Shown here piece by piece: positions 1 to 7,960 of a stretch of DNA of 64,000 nt. The position numbers and the translations under genes are program-made. The stretch spans positions 487,634 through 551,633 of the forward strand of contig NZ_WEGL01000008.1 of assembly GCF_009604455.1 (NCBI RefSeq), in the 5' to 3' direction. This stretch comes from Streptomyces sp. RB17 (GTDB taxonomy: Bacteria; Actinomycetota; Actinomycetes; Streptomycetales; Streptomycetaceae). The notes beneath the pieces were generated by a model. The model had not been told where the DNA came from, searched no databases, and saw nothing but the letters and a program-made list of their open reading frames with translations. Numbering within the stretch: position 1 is the stretch's first letter; the number at the start of each line of letters is the position of its first letter.

Positions 1-304
1 CGCCGTTGCCGAGGTAGACGTCGTCGACCCCGACCTCCAGGCCCAGGGTCTGATAGCGCTGGGCGACCGCGCGGCGGGCGGAGAGGATGCCCCGGGAGTC
101 GGTGTAGCCGTGCGCCTGCGGCAGCATCCGGATCATGTCCTGGAGGATCTCCTCCGGCGCCTCGAAACCGAAGGCCGCGGGGTTGCCGGTGTTCAGGCGC
201 AGCACGCTGTGCCCCGCCTCCTCCAGCGCGTTCGCGTGCTCGATCACCGGGCCGCGGATCTCGTAACAGACCTCGCTGAGCTTGTTCGACTGCCGGAACT
301 CCAT
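1..304 (-). CDS. PLP-dependent aminotransferase, N-terminal part
   Basis: Read on the minus strand from an ATG at 304, this gives about 101 residues starting MEFRQSNKLSEVCYEIRGPV and running off the left edge. The region with LNTGNPAAFGF and HGYTDSRGILSARRAV is the substrate-side N-terminus of fold-type I aminotransferases of the alanine/aspartate group (AlaT-like); the PLP lysine would lie outside the window. It would move amino groups between alanine or a similar amino acid and 2-oxoglutarate in the cytosol. It is divergent from the HxlR regulator at 386, and the 81-bp gap holds two operator-like repeats, so it may be a target of that regulator. The family is secure; the exact substrate is not. 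Confidence 0.8.
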   Translation of the reverse strand, partial: MEFRQSNKLSEVCYEIRGPVIEHANALEEAGHSVLRLNTGNPAAFGFEAPEEILQDMIRMLPQAHGYTDSRGILSARRAVAQRYQTLGLEVGVDDVYLGNG

Positions 305-327
305 GCGCCCCTCCGGAAACTGGTGTT

Positions 328-363
328 ACTTGGTTTTACCAAGTGGACGCTTGGAAAGTCCAA
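328..363. promoter_or_regulatory. Tandem inverted-repeat operator between aminotransferase and hxlR-like gene
   Basis: Two copies of TTGG-N5-CCAA lie at 330-342 and 351-363. The first extends to a perfect ACTTGG-TTTTA-CCAAGT (328-344). The copies are exactly 21 bp apart, two helical turns, placing two dimers on one DNA face. The pair sits 22 bp upstream of the HxlR start and 24 bp upstream of the aminotransferase start. It is inferred to be the binding site of the HxlR regulator. Confidence 0.6.
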
Positions 364-385
364 CATCTTGTCTAGACTGCGTCGC

Positions 386-1012
386 ATGCCACCTCGCCGA
401 AGCTACGACCAGTACTGCTCCGCAGCCCGCGCCCTCGATCTCGTCGGCGACCGCTGGACCCTGCTGATCGTCCGGGAGCTGCTGGCCGGCCCCCGCCGCT
501 ACACGGACCTGCACGCGGACCTGCCCGGCGTGAGCACGGACGTACTCGCCTCCCGGCTGAAGGACATGGAACGCGACGGCCTCACGACCCGCCGCAAGCT
601 GCCCCCGCCGGGCGCGGCCTATGTGTACGAACTCACCGGGCGGGGGCAGCAGTTGCTGCCGGTGCTGCAGACGCTGGGCAGGTGGGGCGAGGCGGAACTG
701 GGGGAGCGGCGCCCGACGGACGCGGTACGGGCCCACTGGTTCGCCTTGCCGCTGCTGCGCGCACTGGAAGGGGAGGGGCTGGTCGAAGTCCGGCTGGACG
801 AGGGGGACTTCCACCTGCGCCTCGGCGCGCAGGAGGGCCCGGTGTACGGCGACGGGCCCGCCCCCGACGAGCCCGACGCACGGCTGACGATGGACGCGGC
901 GACCTGCGAGGCCGTCGCCCGCGGCGAGCTGCACCTGACCGACGCGGTCCGCGCGGGCCGGGTGACGGTGACAGGGGACGGCGCACCGGCCAAGGCCCTG
1001 CGCGAGGCCTGA
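386..1012 (+). CDS. HxlR-family transcriptional regulator with C-terminal SCP2-like domain
   Basis: The protein has 208 residues. Residues about 10-95 form the HxlR winged helix: YCSAARALDLVGDRWTLLIV followed by RELLAGPRRYTDLHADLPGVS and the wing region RKLPPPGAAYVYELTGRG. After it comes an acidic C-terminal half, LRLGAQEGPVYGDGPAPDEPDARLTMDA, of the sterol-carrier/SCP2-like kind often joined to HxlR in actinobacteria; it could bind a small hydrophobic ligand. The ATG at 386 is chosen because the winged helix starts right after it; an upstream in-frame extension to 110 would run through the operator. The gene probably regulates itself and the divergent aminotransferase through the double inverted repeat at 328-363. 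The ligand is unknown. Confidence 0.85.
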   Translation: MPPRRSYDQYCSAARALDLVGDRWTLLIVRELLAGPRRYTDLHADLPGVSTDVLASRLKDMERDGLTTRRKLPPPGAAYVYELTGRGQQLLPVLQTLGRWGEAELGERRPTDAVRAHWFALPLLRALEGEGLVEVRLDEGDFHLRLGAQEGPVYGDGPAPDEPDARLTMDAATCEAVARGELHLTDAVRAGRVTVTGDGAPAKALREA

Positions 1013-1013
1013 G

Positions 1014-1037
1014 AAGGCCCGCCGGCAGGCGGGCCTT
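1014..1037. terminator. Bidirectional hairpin terminator
   Basis: AAGGCCCGCC pairs perfectly with GGCGGGCCTT around a GGCA loop, a 10-bp stem. It lies between the convergent ends of the HxlR gene and the secreted-protein gene. Confidence 0.8.
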
Positions 1038-1043
1038 CAGCCG

Positions 1044-1826
1044 CTACGACGGCCGGCCGGAACCCCGCGTCAGCGCATACCCGCCGACCCCGGCGAGAGC
1101 CGCCAGCACGCCCCCGATCGCGGTCCACACCCACCGGTCGGACCACCACCCGGACGACCAGCCGTCGTCCGAGCCGAAGCTGGACAGCACCGCGGCCTTC
1201 GAACCGTCCCCGCTCTCCTCGGACTTGACGGCGATGCCGGGGACCAGCGGCTTGCCGAGCGAGCCGTCCACCGCCGCCGCGCCGCCGACGTCCTCGGAGT
1301 CGGCGCGGACCTCGACGCCGACCGGCTTGCCGAGGTCACCGGAGCCGAGGTCCACGACCGTCAGCCGGATGTAGTACGTGCCCGGCAGCGGGTCGTTGCC
1401 CCAGGGCTCCGACCAGCCGCGCACGGTCCGCAGGACACAGGCCAGTTCGACGGAGGAAGCGCCCTCCTCGGCCGTACGGCTCGCCGCGCCGTACTGGCAG
1501 GCCTGCCGGCGCCGCAGTCCGTCGTACACGTCGATCTGCCAGGTCTGCGCCCCGTGCGTGGCGGGCAGCTTCACCGTCGCCCCGACGGTGGGCCGCTGCC
1601 CGGTGTCCGCGGGGAACGACCAGTACAGGTAGTCACCCGTCGAACCGGACGCGGTGGCCTGCTGCCCCTGCTCGATCTCCGTCGCCGTACGGAACGACGT
1701 GCCCGCCTGGGTGGGTGCCTTGCCGTCGGCCGAGGCACTGGGGGACGGGGAGGAGTCGGCCGCGGCCGGTCCGGCCGCGAGTCCGAGTGCCAGCAGCGCG
1801 GCACCCAGCACATGTGTGATCCGCAT
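1044..1826 (-). CDS. Secreted, membrane-anchored protein of unknown function
   Basis: The protein has 260 residues. It has a signal peptide (MRITHVLGAALLALGLAAGP, cleavage after AAA), a Ser/Pro-rich stretch, and an extracytoplasmic domain with two or more cysteines (RRRQACQYG, VELACVLRTV). A C-terminal membrane helix (WVWTAIGGVLAALAGVGGYAL) is followed by a short basic tail. The pattern YLYWSFPADTGQRP ... YYIRLTVVDLG suggests a beta-sandwich of the pre-peptidase C-terminal type, but this is only an impression. Its ATG overlaps the stop of the upstream VWA gene by one base (TGATG), so the two are translationally coupled and probably act together on the cell surface. No enzymatic motif was seen. 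Confidence 0.7.
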   Translation of the reverse strand: MRITHVLGAALLALGLAAGPAAADSSPSPSASADGKAPTQAGTSFRTATEIEQGQQATASGSTGDYLYWSFPADTGQRPTVGATVKLPATHGAQTWQIDVYDGLRRRQACQYGAASRTAEEGASSVELACVLRTVRGWSEPWGNDPLPGTYYIRLTVVDLGSGDLGKPVGVEVRADSEDVGGAAAVDGSLGKPLVPGIAVKSEESGDGSKAAVLSSFGSDDGWSSGWWSDRWVWTAIGGVLAALAGVGGYALTRGSGRPS

Positions 1827-3088
1827 CAGTTCGTCCTCCAGACCGCGACCCGCCACCGCGACAGCCATCCCCACAGCAGACCGGCGACAAAGCCGACCAG
1901 CACCAGCGCGCCCAGCAGCCACCAGCCGCGCCCGAGGCCGAAGGAGGCCACGTCATGGTGCCCGGAAGGCCCGTCCACGACGTCGACCGTCAGTTCCAGC
2001 GGCAGGCCCGGCGTGGTCTTCACCCCCGTCGTCGCGGAGAAGGAGTTGGTGACCTGCAAGCACACCGTCTCCGCCGGCGCCGTGTCGTCGTCGCTCTCCG
2101 GCTTCGGATAGCGCAGACCCGTCGAGACGACGTCCGTACGGCCCGTGCCCGCGGCCTCGCCGCGCACGATCTCCCGTCCGTGCACGGTCACCGCCCGCAG
2201 CAGCACTCCGTAGTCCGGGTTGACGGCGCGGTCGTCGGCGACGCTCACCGAGGCGCGCAGTTCCTGGCCGGGGTCGACGTCGACCTTGTACCAGCGCTGC
2301 TGCCCGAACTCCTCACGGTCCGTGTACAGCCCGGACTTCAGTGTCGGCGCGCTCGCGCACTGCGCGGCACCCTCCGTGGCCACCGGCGTCACCACCGGAT
2401 CCGCCGCCCGGTCGACCAACTGGCCCACCCGGTCGGACAGTTCCTCCCTGTGCCGTACGTCGGTGTACGTGCCGCCGGTGGCGTCCGCGATGCAGCTGAG
2501 CTGGTCGCGGGTCTTGGCGTCCGGCACCAGACCGAGGGTGTCGATGGTCAGGCCGATGCCCTTGGCGGCTATCTCGCGGGCCACCTCGCACGGGTCGAGC
2601 GGCTGGCAGGTGTCCTCGCCGTCGCTGATCAGGACGATACGGCGGGTGCCACTGCCGCCGTTCAGATCGTCCGCCGCCTTCAGCAGCGCGGGCCCGATCG
2701 GCGTCCAGCCGGTGGGCTGCAGCGTGGCCACCGCCGTCTTCGCGTCGGTCCGGTTCAGCGGGCCGACCGGATAGAGCCGGGCCGTGTCCTTGCAGCCCTC
2801 CTTGCGGTCGTTGCCCCGGTAGTTGGCGCCCAGGGTGCGTATGCCGAGCTGGACCTCCTGCGGGGTCGCGTCCAGCACCTCGTTGAACGCCTGCTTCGCC
2901 GCGGCCATCCGCGAGCCGCCGTCGATGTCCCGGGCCCGCATCGAACCGCTGACGTCCAGCACGAGTTCGACCTTGGGAGCGGCCTGTCCGGTCTCATCGG
3001 CGACGGCCCCGCCGGGAAACGCGATCCCGGCCGCCAGGGCGGCGAGCAGAGCACAGACGCCCGCCGCCAGCCGTTGTCTTGTGATCAT
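1826..3088 (-). CDS. Secreted von Willebrand factor A domain protein, membrane anchored
   Basis: The protein has 420 residues. A signal peptide (about 1-30) is followed by a VWA domain with the metal-ion site D45-V-S47-G-S49; WTPIGPALLKAADDL supplies the conserved Thr and LISDGEDTC the conserved Asp. A second extracellular region, about residues 230-360, resembles the ligand-side domain of the downstream protein. A membrane helix near the C-terminus (WWLLGALVLVGFVAGLLWGW) anchors it with a short basic tail. VWA proteins bind other proteins through a divalent metal. It starts 9 bp after the stop of the NIS synthetase (3098) and overlaps the next gene by one base, so all three probably form one transcript. 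Confidence 0.85.
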   Translation of the reverse strand: MITRQRLAAGVCALLAALAAGIAFPGGAVADETGQAAPKVELVLDVSGSMRARDIDGGSRMAAAKQAFNEVLDATPQEVQLGIRTLGANYRGNDRKEGCKDTARLYPVGPLNRTDAKTAVATLQPTGWTPIGPALLKAADDLNGGSGTRRIVLISDGEDTCQPLDPCEVAREIAAKGIGLTIDTLGLVPDAKTRDQLSCIADATGGTYTDVRHREELSDRVGQLVDRAADPVVTPVATEGAAQCASAPTLKSGLYTDREEFGQQRWYKVDVDPGQELRASVSVADDRAVNPDYGVLLRAVTVHGREIVRGEAAGTGRTDVVSTGLRYPKPESDDDTAPAETVCLQVTNSFSATTGVKTTPGLPLELTVDVVDGPSGHHDVASFGLGRGWWLLGALVLVGFVAGLLWGWLSRWRVAVWRTN

Positions 3089-3097
3089 CGCCGGATC

Positions 3098-4639
3098 TTA
3101 TGGAGCGGACGCGTCGTGCTCCAAAACGAGCGGGTTCGGAAGCGACGTCCACTGGTCGCCCGGGGTCTGCGGGGACAGCCGCATCAGGGTCAACGCCTTG
3201 GCCGGCAGCGGCCCTTCGCGCAGGGCACGCAGATCCGATGTGTCCGGCAGGTCCGGTACGGCGGACGCCAGCGCCGCGCCCAGTGCCGGGCCCGTACCCG
3301 CCGTACCGGCCAGTGCGCCCGCCACCAGCGAGCCGAACAGCTTGCGGCGCAGGGCCGTTTCGTCGTCCGTGATCAGACGGCCGGTCAGCGGCGGCCGGGT
3401 GACGCCGTGCCGGGTCAGGCGGGCCGGGCTGATCCGGATGTCGGCCAGGTCGCGGTAGACCAGCCGCAGCGGGGTGCCGTCGGCCGACAGGATCACCAGC
3501 AGGTTCTGGCCGTGCGCCTCCAGCGCCACGCCGAGATCGAGGAGACGCAGCCCCACGGTCAGCGCCAGCCGGGCGAACGCGGCCAGCCAGGCCGGGGAGT
3601 CGGGCAGTGCGGTCATGGCGAGCGCGGCCACCGGTACGACCCACTCGCCCGGGCCGGCGTACGCCTCGGGGGGCTCCCGCAGCAGCGCGGCCAGGTCGGG
3701 GGAGTGGGCCGAGACCGCGCCCAGCGTGCGGGTGATGTGCAACAGGCCCTCGGTGCGCGCCGCCAGCTCCTCGCCGAGCGCGGACAGGGATGCGGCGGCC
3801 CGCACCGAGTACGGGGAGATGTCCCGCACGGAGGACGTCAGCCGGGTGCTGAGCGCGGTCTTCACATGCGGGCCGTCCGGCAGCGCGAGCGTGCGCAGGG
3901 AGAGCAGCGGGCGGGCCGGCCGCCAGGGGGCGTACGGCCGCTTCAGGACATGGTCCGCCTGCCACGGGTGCACCGGCAGCAGCAGCCGTTCGCCGTCCCG
4001 CAGCTCCCGCGGCCAGTCGCCGGTCACCAGGCACTCCTCCGCCGGGACCGGCACCGTCCGCAGCTCCACGACGGGCCGGTGCTCCGGGCCGTACGCCAGC
4101 TGGTCCGCCACCGAGAAGCCGGGCCGGGCGCGGCAGCCCGGGTGGTACGGATGCCCGTCGGTCACCCGCTGCTCCCACTGCCAGGTCTTCCCCCCGCCTT
4201 CGGCCGGGGGGACCCTCACCGGCCACTCCTTCGACTGCTCCCCGTCGGCCCGCGACAACGCCAACGAGGCGACACTGTCGGCCAGTTCGGCCGCGAACGC
4301 GGCGCCGTGCGGCACCCCGAGGGCGCTCAGCAGCCCGGCCGGATCCACATGGCGCTCGCGGTCCAGGCGGACACCGGTGACGTACGCGCTCGTGGCGTAC
4401 GGGTCGGCGTGCGGCCCGTACAGCGTCCGGCCGTCGGCGAGCCGCAGCGCGAGGCTGTGCGCGCCGTGCGTCCGGCCGGTGACCCACGGCAGCGGCTCAT
4501 GGGCGAGCGCCCGCCACAGCCGGGTCAGCACCGCGGCGCGGGCACCCGGCAGCTCCGCCGTGTACCGGGGCAGCAGCCCGGGCCGGACGGCGGCCAGCTC
4601 CTCGGCGACCCGGGGTTCGGTGGCGGGGGGACGGTGCAC
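3098..4639 (-). CDS. IucA/IucC-family NIS siderophore synthetase (copy A)
   Basis: The protein has 513 residues from a GTG at 4639, chosen because GAGGAG lies 6 bases upstream and because longer reading frames run through a 15-bp tandem repeat. NRPS-independent siderophore synthetases use ATP to join a carboxylate such as citrate or succinate to an amine. Family signatures are GHPYHP near residue 165, LLPVHPWQADHVL, KTALSTRLTSSVRDI, LEAHGQNLLVIL and YRDLADIRIS. The partner at 4770 is divergent and of similar size. No decarboxylase, monooxygenase, acetyltransferase or ferric-siderophore uptake gene is next to the pair. An eight-codon GC hairpin (4190-4211) is inserted in frame between MidN- and core-region motifs. 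It heads an apparent operon with the VWA gene. Confidence 0.88.
   Translation of the reverse strand: MHRPPATEPRVAEELAAVRPGLLPRYTAELPGARAAVLTRLWRALAHEPLPWVTGRTHGAHSLALRLADGRTLYGPHADPYATSAYVTGVRLDRERHVDPAGLLSALGVPHGAAFAAELADSVASLALSRADGEQSKEWPVRVPPAEGGGKTWQWEQRVTDGHPYHPGCRARPGFSVADQLAYGPEHRPVVELRTVPVPAEECLVTGDWPRELRDGERLLLPVHPWQADHVLKRPYAPWRPARPLLSLRTLALPDGPHVKTALSTRLTSSVRDISPYSVRAAASLSALGEELAARTEGLLHITRTLGAVSAHSPDLAALLREPPEAYAGPGEWVVPVAALAMTALPDSPAWLAAFARLALTVGLRLLDLGVALEAHGQNLLVILSADGTPLRLVYRDLADIRISPARLTRHGVTRPPLTGRLITDDETALRRKLFGSLVAGALAGTAGTGPALGAALASAVPDLPDTSDLRALREGPLPAKALTLMRLSPQTPGDQWTSLPNPLVLEHDASAP
4190..4211. repeat. GC palindrome inserted in the coding region of NIS synthetase A
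   Basis: CCCCCCGCC and GGCCGGGGGG form a nearly perfect hairpin with a TTC loop, encoding VPPAEGGGK in frame. A related hairpin (TCCCCC ... GGGGGA) lies at 37472-37494. Short hairpins of this kind are scattered in Streptomyces genomes; inside a gene they can attenuate transcription. Confidence 0.5.
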
Positions 4640-4681
4640 GGTCGGCTCCTCGGGTACACGCGGCGCGGAGGACGATTGTCG

Positions 4682-4741
4682 GCGACGACGGACAGGGCGA
4701 CGACAGACAGGACGACGACAGACAGGACGACGACAGACATA
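4682..4741. repeat. Four 15-bp tandem repeats in the divergent NIS promoter region
   Basis: Four consecutive 15-mers begin at 4682, 4697, 4712 and 4727. The consensus is RCGACGACAGACAGG, with the last unit ending ATA. They fill half of the 130-bp gap between the two divergent synthetase starts. The sequence CATACTGAT at the end of the array could be a -10 region for the plus-strand gene. No recognisable iron box (DmdR/IdeR type) was seen. Confidence 0.75.
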
Positions 4742-4769
4742 CTGATCGCGAACACCCCGGACGAAACGA

Positions 4770-6284
4770 ATGGATCGCGTGGACTCCTCACCCTCCTGCG
4801 GAGCACCCCCCACCGGAGCCGTCGGCCGCCTGGCCGACGCCTACGCGGCCGCGCCCCTGCTGAACTGCCTGCTGCGCGAGGTGGCCGAGCCGCTCGGGCA
4901 CCCCGACGACCCGCGGGTCCACCGGCTGCCGAGCGGACGGCTGCTGCGGGTGCGGGCCGGCCGGCGCCCCACCGGCCCCGAGGTGCGCGCGGCCGGGACC
5001 TGGCACCGGGTCGGCCACTCCGAGCTGGTCAAACTGGTCGCCGACGAGCTGCGCCGGCACACCGGCCTGCCATGCGGCGATCTGCCCGCCGAGATGATCG
5101 ACAGCCGCGACGCGGTCGCGGCCCTGCTCACCGCCCGAGCCCTCGCGACGGCGCCCGCGGACCCGTATCTGCGGTCCGAGCAGTCCCTGATCACCGGCCA
5201 CCCGTACCACCCGGCGCCCAAGGCGCGCGGCGGCGGCCCGGTCGCCTCCTGGCTGCCGTACGCCCCCGAGGCGCACGCCCGCTTCCCGCTGGTCCTGTTG
5301 GGCGTCCGCGAGGACCAGGTGGCCGAGGAGGGCGACACCGGCGCCCTGGACGCGCTCGGCCCGGTCCCGCCCGGCTACCGGCTGCTGCCGGCCCACCCAT
5401 GGCAGCTGGAACTGGTGGGCCGCGAGCTGGCCGAGGCCTTCGCCGACGGCCGCCTGCTCCGCCTCGGCACCACCGCCTTCGACACCTGGCCGACGGCGGC
5501 GATCCGCACGGTGTACGAGCCCCGGCGCGACCTGTTCCTGAAGTTCAGCCTGGACGTCCGCATCACCAACGACATCCGCCGCCTGTGGCGCCACGACCTG
5601 CGCAGACTGCGCCGTACCGACACGGCCGCGCGGCACGCGTTCGCGGCGATGGGCCCGCCCGCGGCCTGGCTGAGCGACCGCGGCTACCGCACGGCCACGT
5701 TCGCCTTCGAGGAGCTGGCCGTCCTGGTCCGCGACGGCCTGCGCGGCCACCTGGTGCCTGGCACCACCCCACTGCTCGCCGCCGGCCTCGCCGAGGGCTT
5801 CGACGGCAGTCCGCTCGCCACCGCGGCCGACCCGGGGGCCTGGTGGGAGGCCTATCTGCGCCAGGTCGTGCCGCCCGCCCTCACGGCGTTCGACGACCAC
5901 GGCGTCGTCCTGGAGGCCCATCTTCAGAACACCCTCGTGGCCGTGGACGCGGCCGGCACGCCTGTGCAGGTGCTGTACCGGGACGCCGAGGGCACCAAGC
6001 TGCTGCCGGACGTGACCCGGGCGGCGGGCTGGGAGCGGCTGGTGTACTGCCTGGTCGTCAACCACCTCACCGAGATCGCCGCCGCCCTCGCCGAACGCCG
6101 TCCCGGACTCGACCCCTGGCCCGCCGCCCGCCGCGAGCTCGCCCGGCACGACCTGCCCGAGATCCCCGCCCTGCTCGCCTCGCCCACGCTGCCCGGCAAG
6201 ACCAACCTGCTGCTGCGCTGGACCGGCGCGGACGGCGCCGACGCCCGCTATCTGCCCCTGCCGAACCCGCTGGCGGGCGGCTGA
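4770..6284 (+). CDS. IucA/IucC-family NIS siderophore synthetase (copy B)
   Basis: The protein has 504 residues. It is a paralogue of the divergent copy A: SLITGHPYHPAPKARGG, YRLLPAHPWQLELVG, LFLKFSLDVRITNDIRRLWR, VLEAHLQNTLVAVD and YRDAEGTKLLPDV are the nucleotide- and carboxylate-binding segments of the family. The KFSLDVRITNDIR segment is closer to classical IucA/AcsD enzymes than the copy A counterpart, so the two probably catalyse successive condensations on one scaffold. The ATG at 4770 is used; a GTG nine bases on is possible. It ends seven bases from the convergent CAP-domain gene. Cytosolic, ATP dependent; the siderophore product cannot be told from sequence. Confidence 0.88.
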   Translation: MDRVDSSPSCGAPPTGAVGRLADAYAAAPLLNCLLREVAEPLGHPDDPRVHRLPSGRLLRVRAGRRPTGPEVRAAGTWHRVGHSELVKLVADELRRHTGLPCGDLPAEMIDSRDAVAALLTARALATAPADPYLRSEQSLITGHPYHPAPKARGGGPVASWLPYAPEAHARFPLVLLGVREDQVAEEGDTGALDALGPVPPGYRLLPAHPWQLELVGRELAEAFADGRLLRLGTTAFDTWPTAAIRTVYEPRRDLFLKFSLDVRITNDIRRLWRHDLRRLRRTDTAARHAFAAMGPPAAWLSDRGYRTATFAFEELAVLVRDGLRGHLVPGTTPLLAAGLAEGFDGSPLATAADPGAWWEAYLRQVVPPALTAFDDHGVVLEAHLQNTLVAVDAAGTPVQVLYRDAEGTKLLPDVTRAAGWERLVYCLVVNHLTEIAAALAERRPGLDPWPAARRELARHDLPEIPALLASPTLPGKTNLLLRWTGADGADARYLPLPNPLAGG

Positions 6285-6291
6285 GCCGTGC

Positions 6292-7029
6292 TCAGCGGGC
6301 GGTGCCGAAGTCCTGGGTCCAGTAGCTGCCCGGCTGGGCGAGGCCGACGCCGATCTCCTTGTACGAGCAGTTGAGGATGTTGGCCCGGTGGCCGGGGCTG
6401 TTCATCCAGCCATTCATGACCTGCTCCGGGGTGGCGTAGCCGTAGGCGACGTTCTCGCCGTAGGCGCTCCAGCTGTAGCCGGCACGCGTGATGCGGTCGC
6501 CCGGGGAGGACCCGTCGGAGCCGGTGTGCGACATGTTCTGGTGGGCCGCCATGTCCGCGCTGTGGGCCTGCGCCGCCTTGGTCAGCTCCGCGTTCACCGT
6601 CAGGGGATGACAACCCACCTTCGCGCGCTCGGCGTTGACGAGCTGCACGACGCGCGCGGTGGCGCTGGACGCGGTGGCCGCGGGCGTGGGCGTGGGCGTG
6701 GGAGCGCTGGGGGCAGGGGTCGTGCGCGGCTTGGGGGCCGTCGTCTTCGTCCCGGTGCTCGGGTGAGCGGTGGCCCGGTGCGTGGGCGACGCGGTGGCCT
6801 GCGGAGTGGCGGTGTGGGGGTGGCCGTTGCGGTGGTGACGGTGATGGTGCCGGTGACCGTGGTGCTCCGACGGGTGGGGCGTGCTCGTCGAGGCGACGTC
6901 GGCCCGGTCCGTGCCGCCGTACGGCCAGTCGGAACAGGCCAGGGCGACGGACGGTACGCCCACGGTTCCGATGGCGACGGCGGCGACGACTATGCGCCGG
7001 TAGTGCTGCGTCTTGCGGTGCTTGGCCAT
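6292..7029 (-). CDS. Secreted CAP-domain (SCP/PR-1-like) protein
   Basis: The protein has 245 residues. A signal peptide (about 1-31, ending VALA) is followed by a His-rich low-complexity segment (HPSEHHGHRHHHRHHRNGHPH) and a Thr/Pro/Ala linker to residue 120. The CAP domain occupies about 125-245: VVQLVNAERAKVGCHPLTVN, AQAHSADMAAHQNMSHTGSDG, GYSWSAYGENVAYGY and WMNSPGHRANILN, with the family His and Glu residues present. Cys residues in VGCHPL and NILNCSY may form a disulfide. The His-rich tract could bind metal ions. Actinobacterial CAP proteins are secreted; their role is poorly known. RBS GAGG lies upstream of the ATG. It converges on NIS synthetase B with seven bases between. Confidence 0.88.
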   Translation of the reverse strand: MAKHRKTQHYRRIVVAAVAIGTVGVPSVALACSDWPYGGTDRADVASTSTPHPSEHHGHRHHHRHHRNGHPHTATPQATASPTHRATAHPSTGTKTTAPKPRTTPAPSAPTPTPTPAATASSATARVVQLVNAERAKVGCHPLTVNAELTKAAQAHSADMAAHQNMSHTGSDGSSPGDRITRAGYSWSAYGENVAYGYATPEQVMNGWMNSPGHRANILNCSYKEIGVGLAQPGSYWTQDFGTAR

Positions 7030-7410
7030 TCGTCAACCTCGTTCGGTGATCGCCGGGCGCTCATTTTCGGGAGGGCTTCACAAGGAGCGCAAAGGGCGCT
7101 TCTCCTACGCCGGGTAGTAGGAGGTGACGCCTCTTGTCAGGCGACCACAGAGGTGCCGCGTTCGCGTCCGCGATGTTTGCAGGTACCTGGCGCCCTGTCA
7201 GGGGAGGTTCGACGACGGCGGATCCGGTCACGCCCCGAGCGGATGCCGGGGCGTGACCCAAGGGGCGGTTCGCGTCGGCGGCAAGCCGGACAAATCCCAT
7301 ATGTCAGCGAAGCCGGGCCTACTATCCAGGACGCCTAGTTGCCGAGACCGCTGTGATGGATGTCACCCTGGCGGGCCTCCGGTGGGGGTCGCCCGCCGGA
7401 GGCACGGGGG
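7030..7410. other. Long non-coding leader of the CAP gene with strong hairpin
   Basis: No convincing gene lies here. The most prominent element is a perfect hairpin at 7226-7258, GGTCACGCCCC pairing with GGGGCGTGACC. Several weaker repeats (CCTGTCAGGGG near 7193, GTCAGGCGACC near 7136) suggest a structured 5' leader for the minus-strand CAP gene. I compared it by eye with the ydaO/c-di-AMP riboswitch that precedes several Streptomyces wall-enzyme genes and could not match it. Confidence 0.4.
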
Positions 7411-7831
7411 TCAGCGGTCGGGGATGACGGTGCCGTTGTTGTCCTTGGCCTCGTCGTCGCCCCAGCGGGAGAGGTAGTAGCCGGAGACGTACTGGTTCGA
7501 GGGCCCGGAGGTGTCCACCCAGTACGTGGTGGGCGGCGGGGGAACGCTGCCTCCGCCGTCGACGTCGAGGTAGTCGCCGTCGATGTTGACGGTGACACCG
7601 CCCCAGGTCTCGTTCCTGCCCCCTAGCCGCGCGCGTGCAGTTCGTCGGTCCAGGCGGAGAGGTAGTTCAGAACCCCGGTACTGCAGGAGGAATTGGTGTT
7701 GTCGTAGCCCTCCATGTCGTCGTAGAGGACGCTGTCGGCCGGGATCCCGATCGCCTGTGCCTGGGATATGGCGTCGTCGGCTTCCGTGGCGCCCTGGCTG
7801 CGGGCGGTGGCGTCTGTGATATCGATTTCAA
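7411..7831 (-). pseudogene. Decayed DUF1906 (glycoside-hydrolase-like) secreted protein
   Basis: Two coding scraps survive on the minus strand. The upstream one (7822 to 7623) reads ITDATARSQGATEADDAISQ, then IPADSVLYDDMEGYD and LNYLSAWTDELHARG, then a stop; this is the core of the DUF1906/Rv2525c-like TIM barrel, including the acidic DMEGYD strand. The next one (7632 to 7411) begins NETWGGVTVNIDGDYLDV, the last strand of the same domain, and continues with a Pro linker and a tail ending KDNNGTVIPDR. The middle of the barrel is missing at a junction near 7625, and the signal peptide end is gone. The parent would have been a secreted putative peptidoglycan- or glycan-acting protein. Confidence 0.75.
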
Positions 7832-7960
7832 GAGTTGAGGAGTGGGAACGCCCGAGATTTGGCGGAACCCTGGGGCGGGCCCCGCCGACGACCTCGACCC
7901 GCCTTGATGGAGGCCGCTACGGCGCGGGCCCCCATCGAGGGCCGGTGGGCGGGGACTTGC

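Noticed and set aside
1955..6325. Plus-strand open frame of 1,456 codons
   Set aside because: It runs antisense to the VWA and NIS synthetase A genes and then through NIS synthetase B in the wrong frame; Arg/Gly/Pro-rich product, no ribosome site, and clear real genes exist in the other frames.
7030..7410. Possible c-di-AMP (ydaO) riboswitch before the CAP protein gene
   Set aside because: Position and length fit, but I could not find the conserved core bases on either strand; only a strong hairpin remains.
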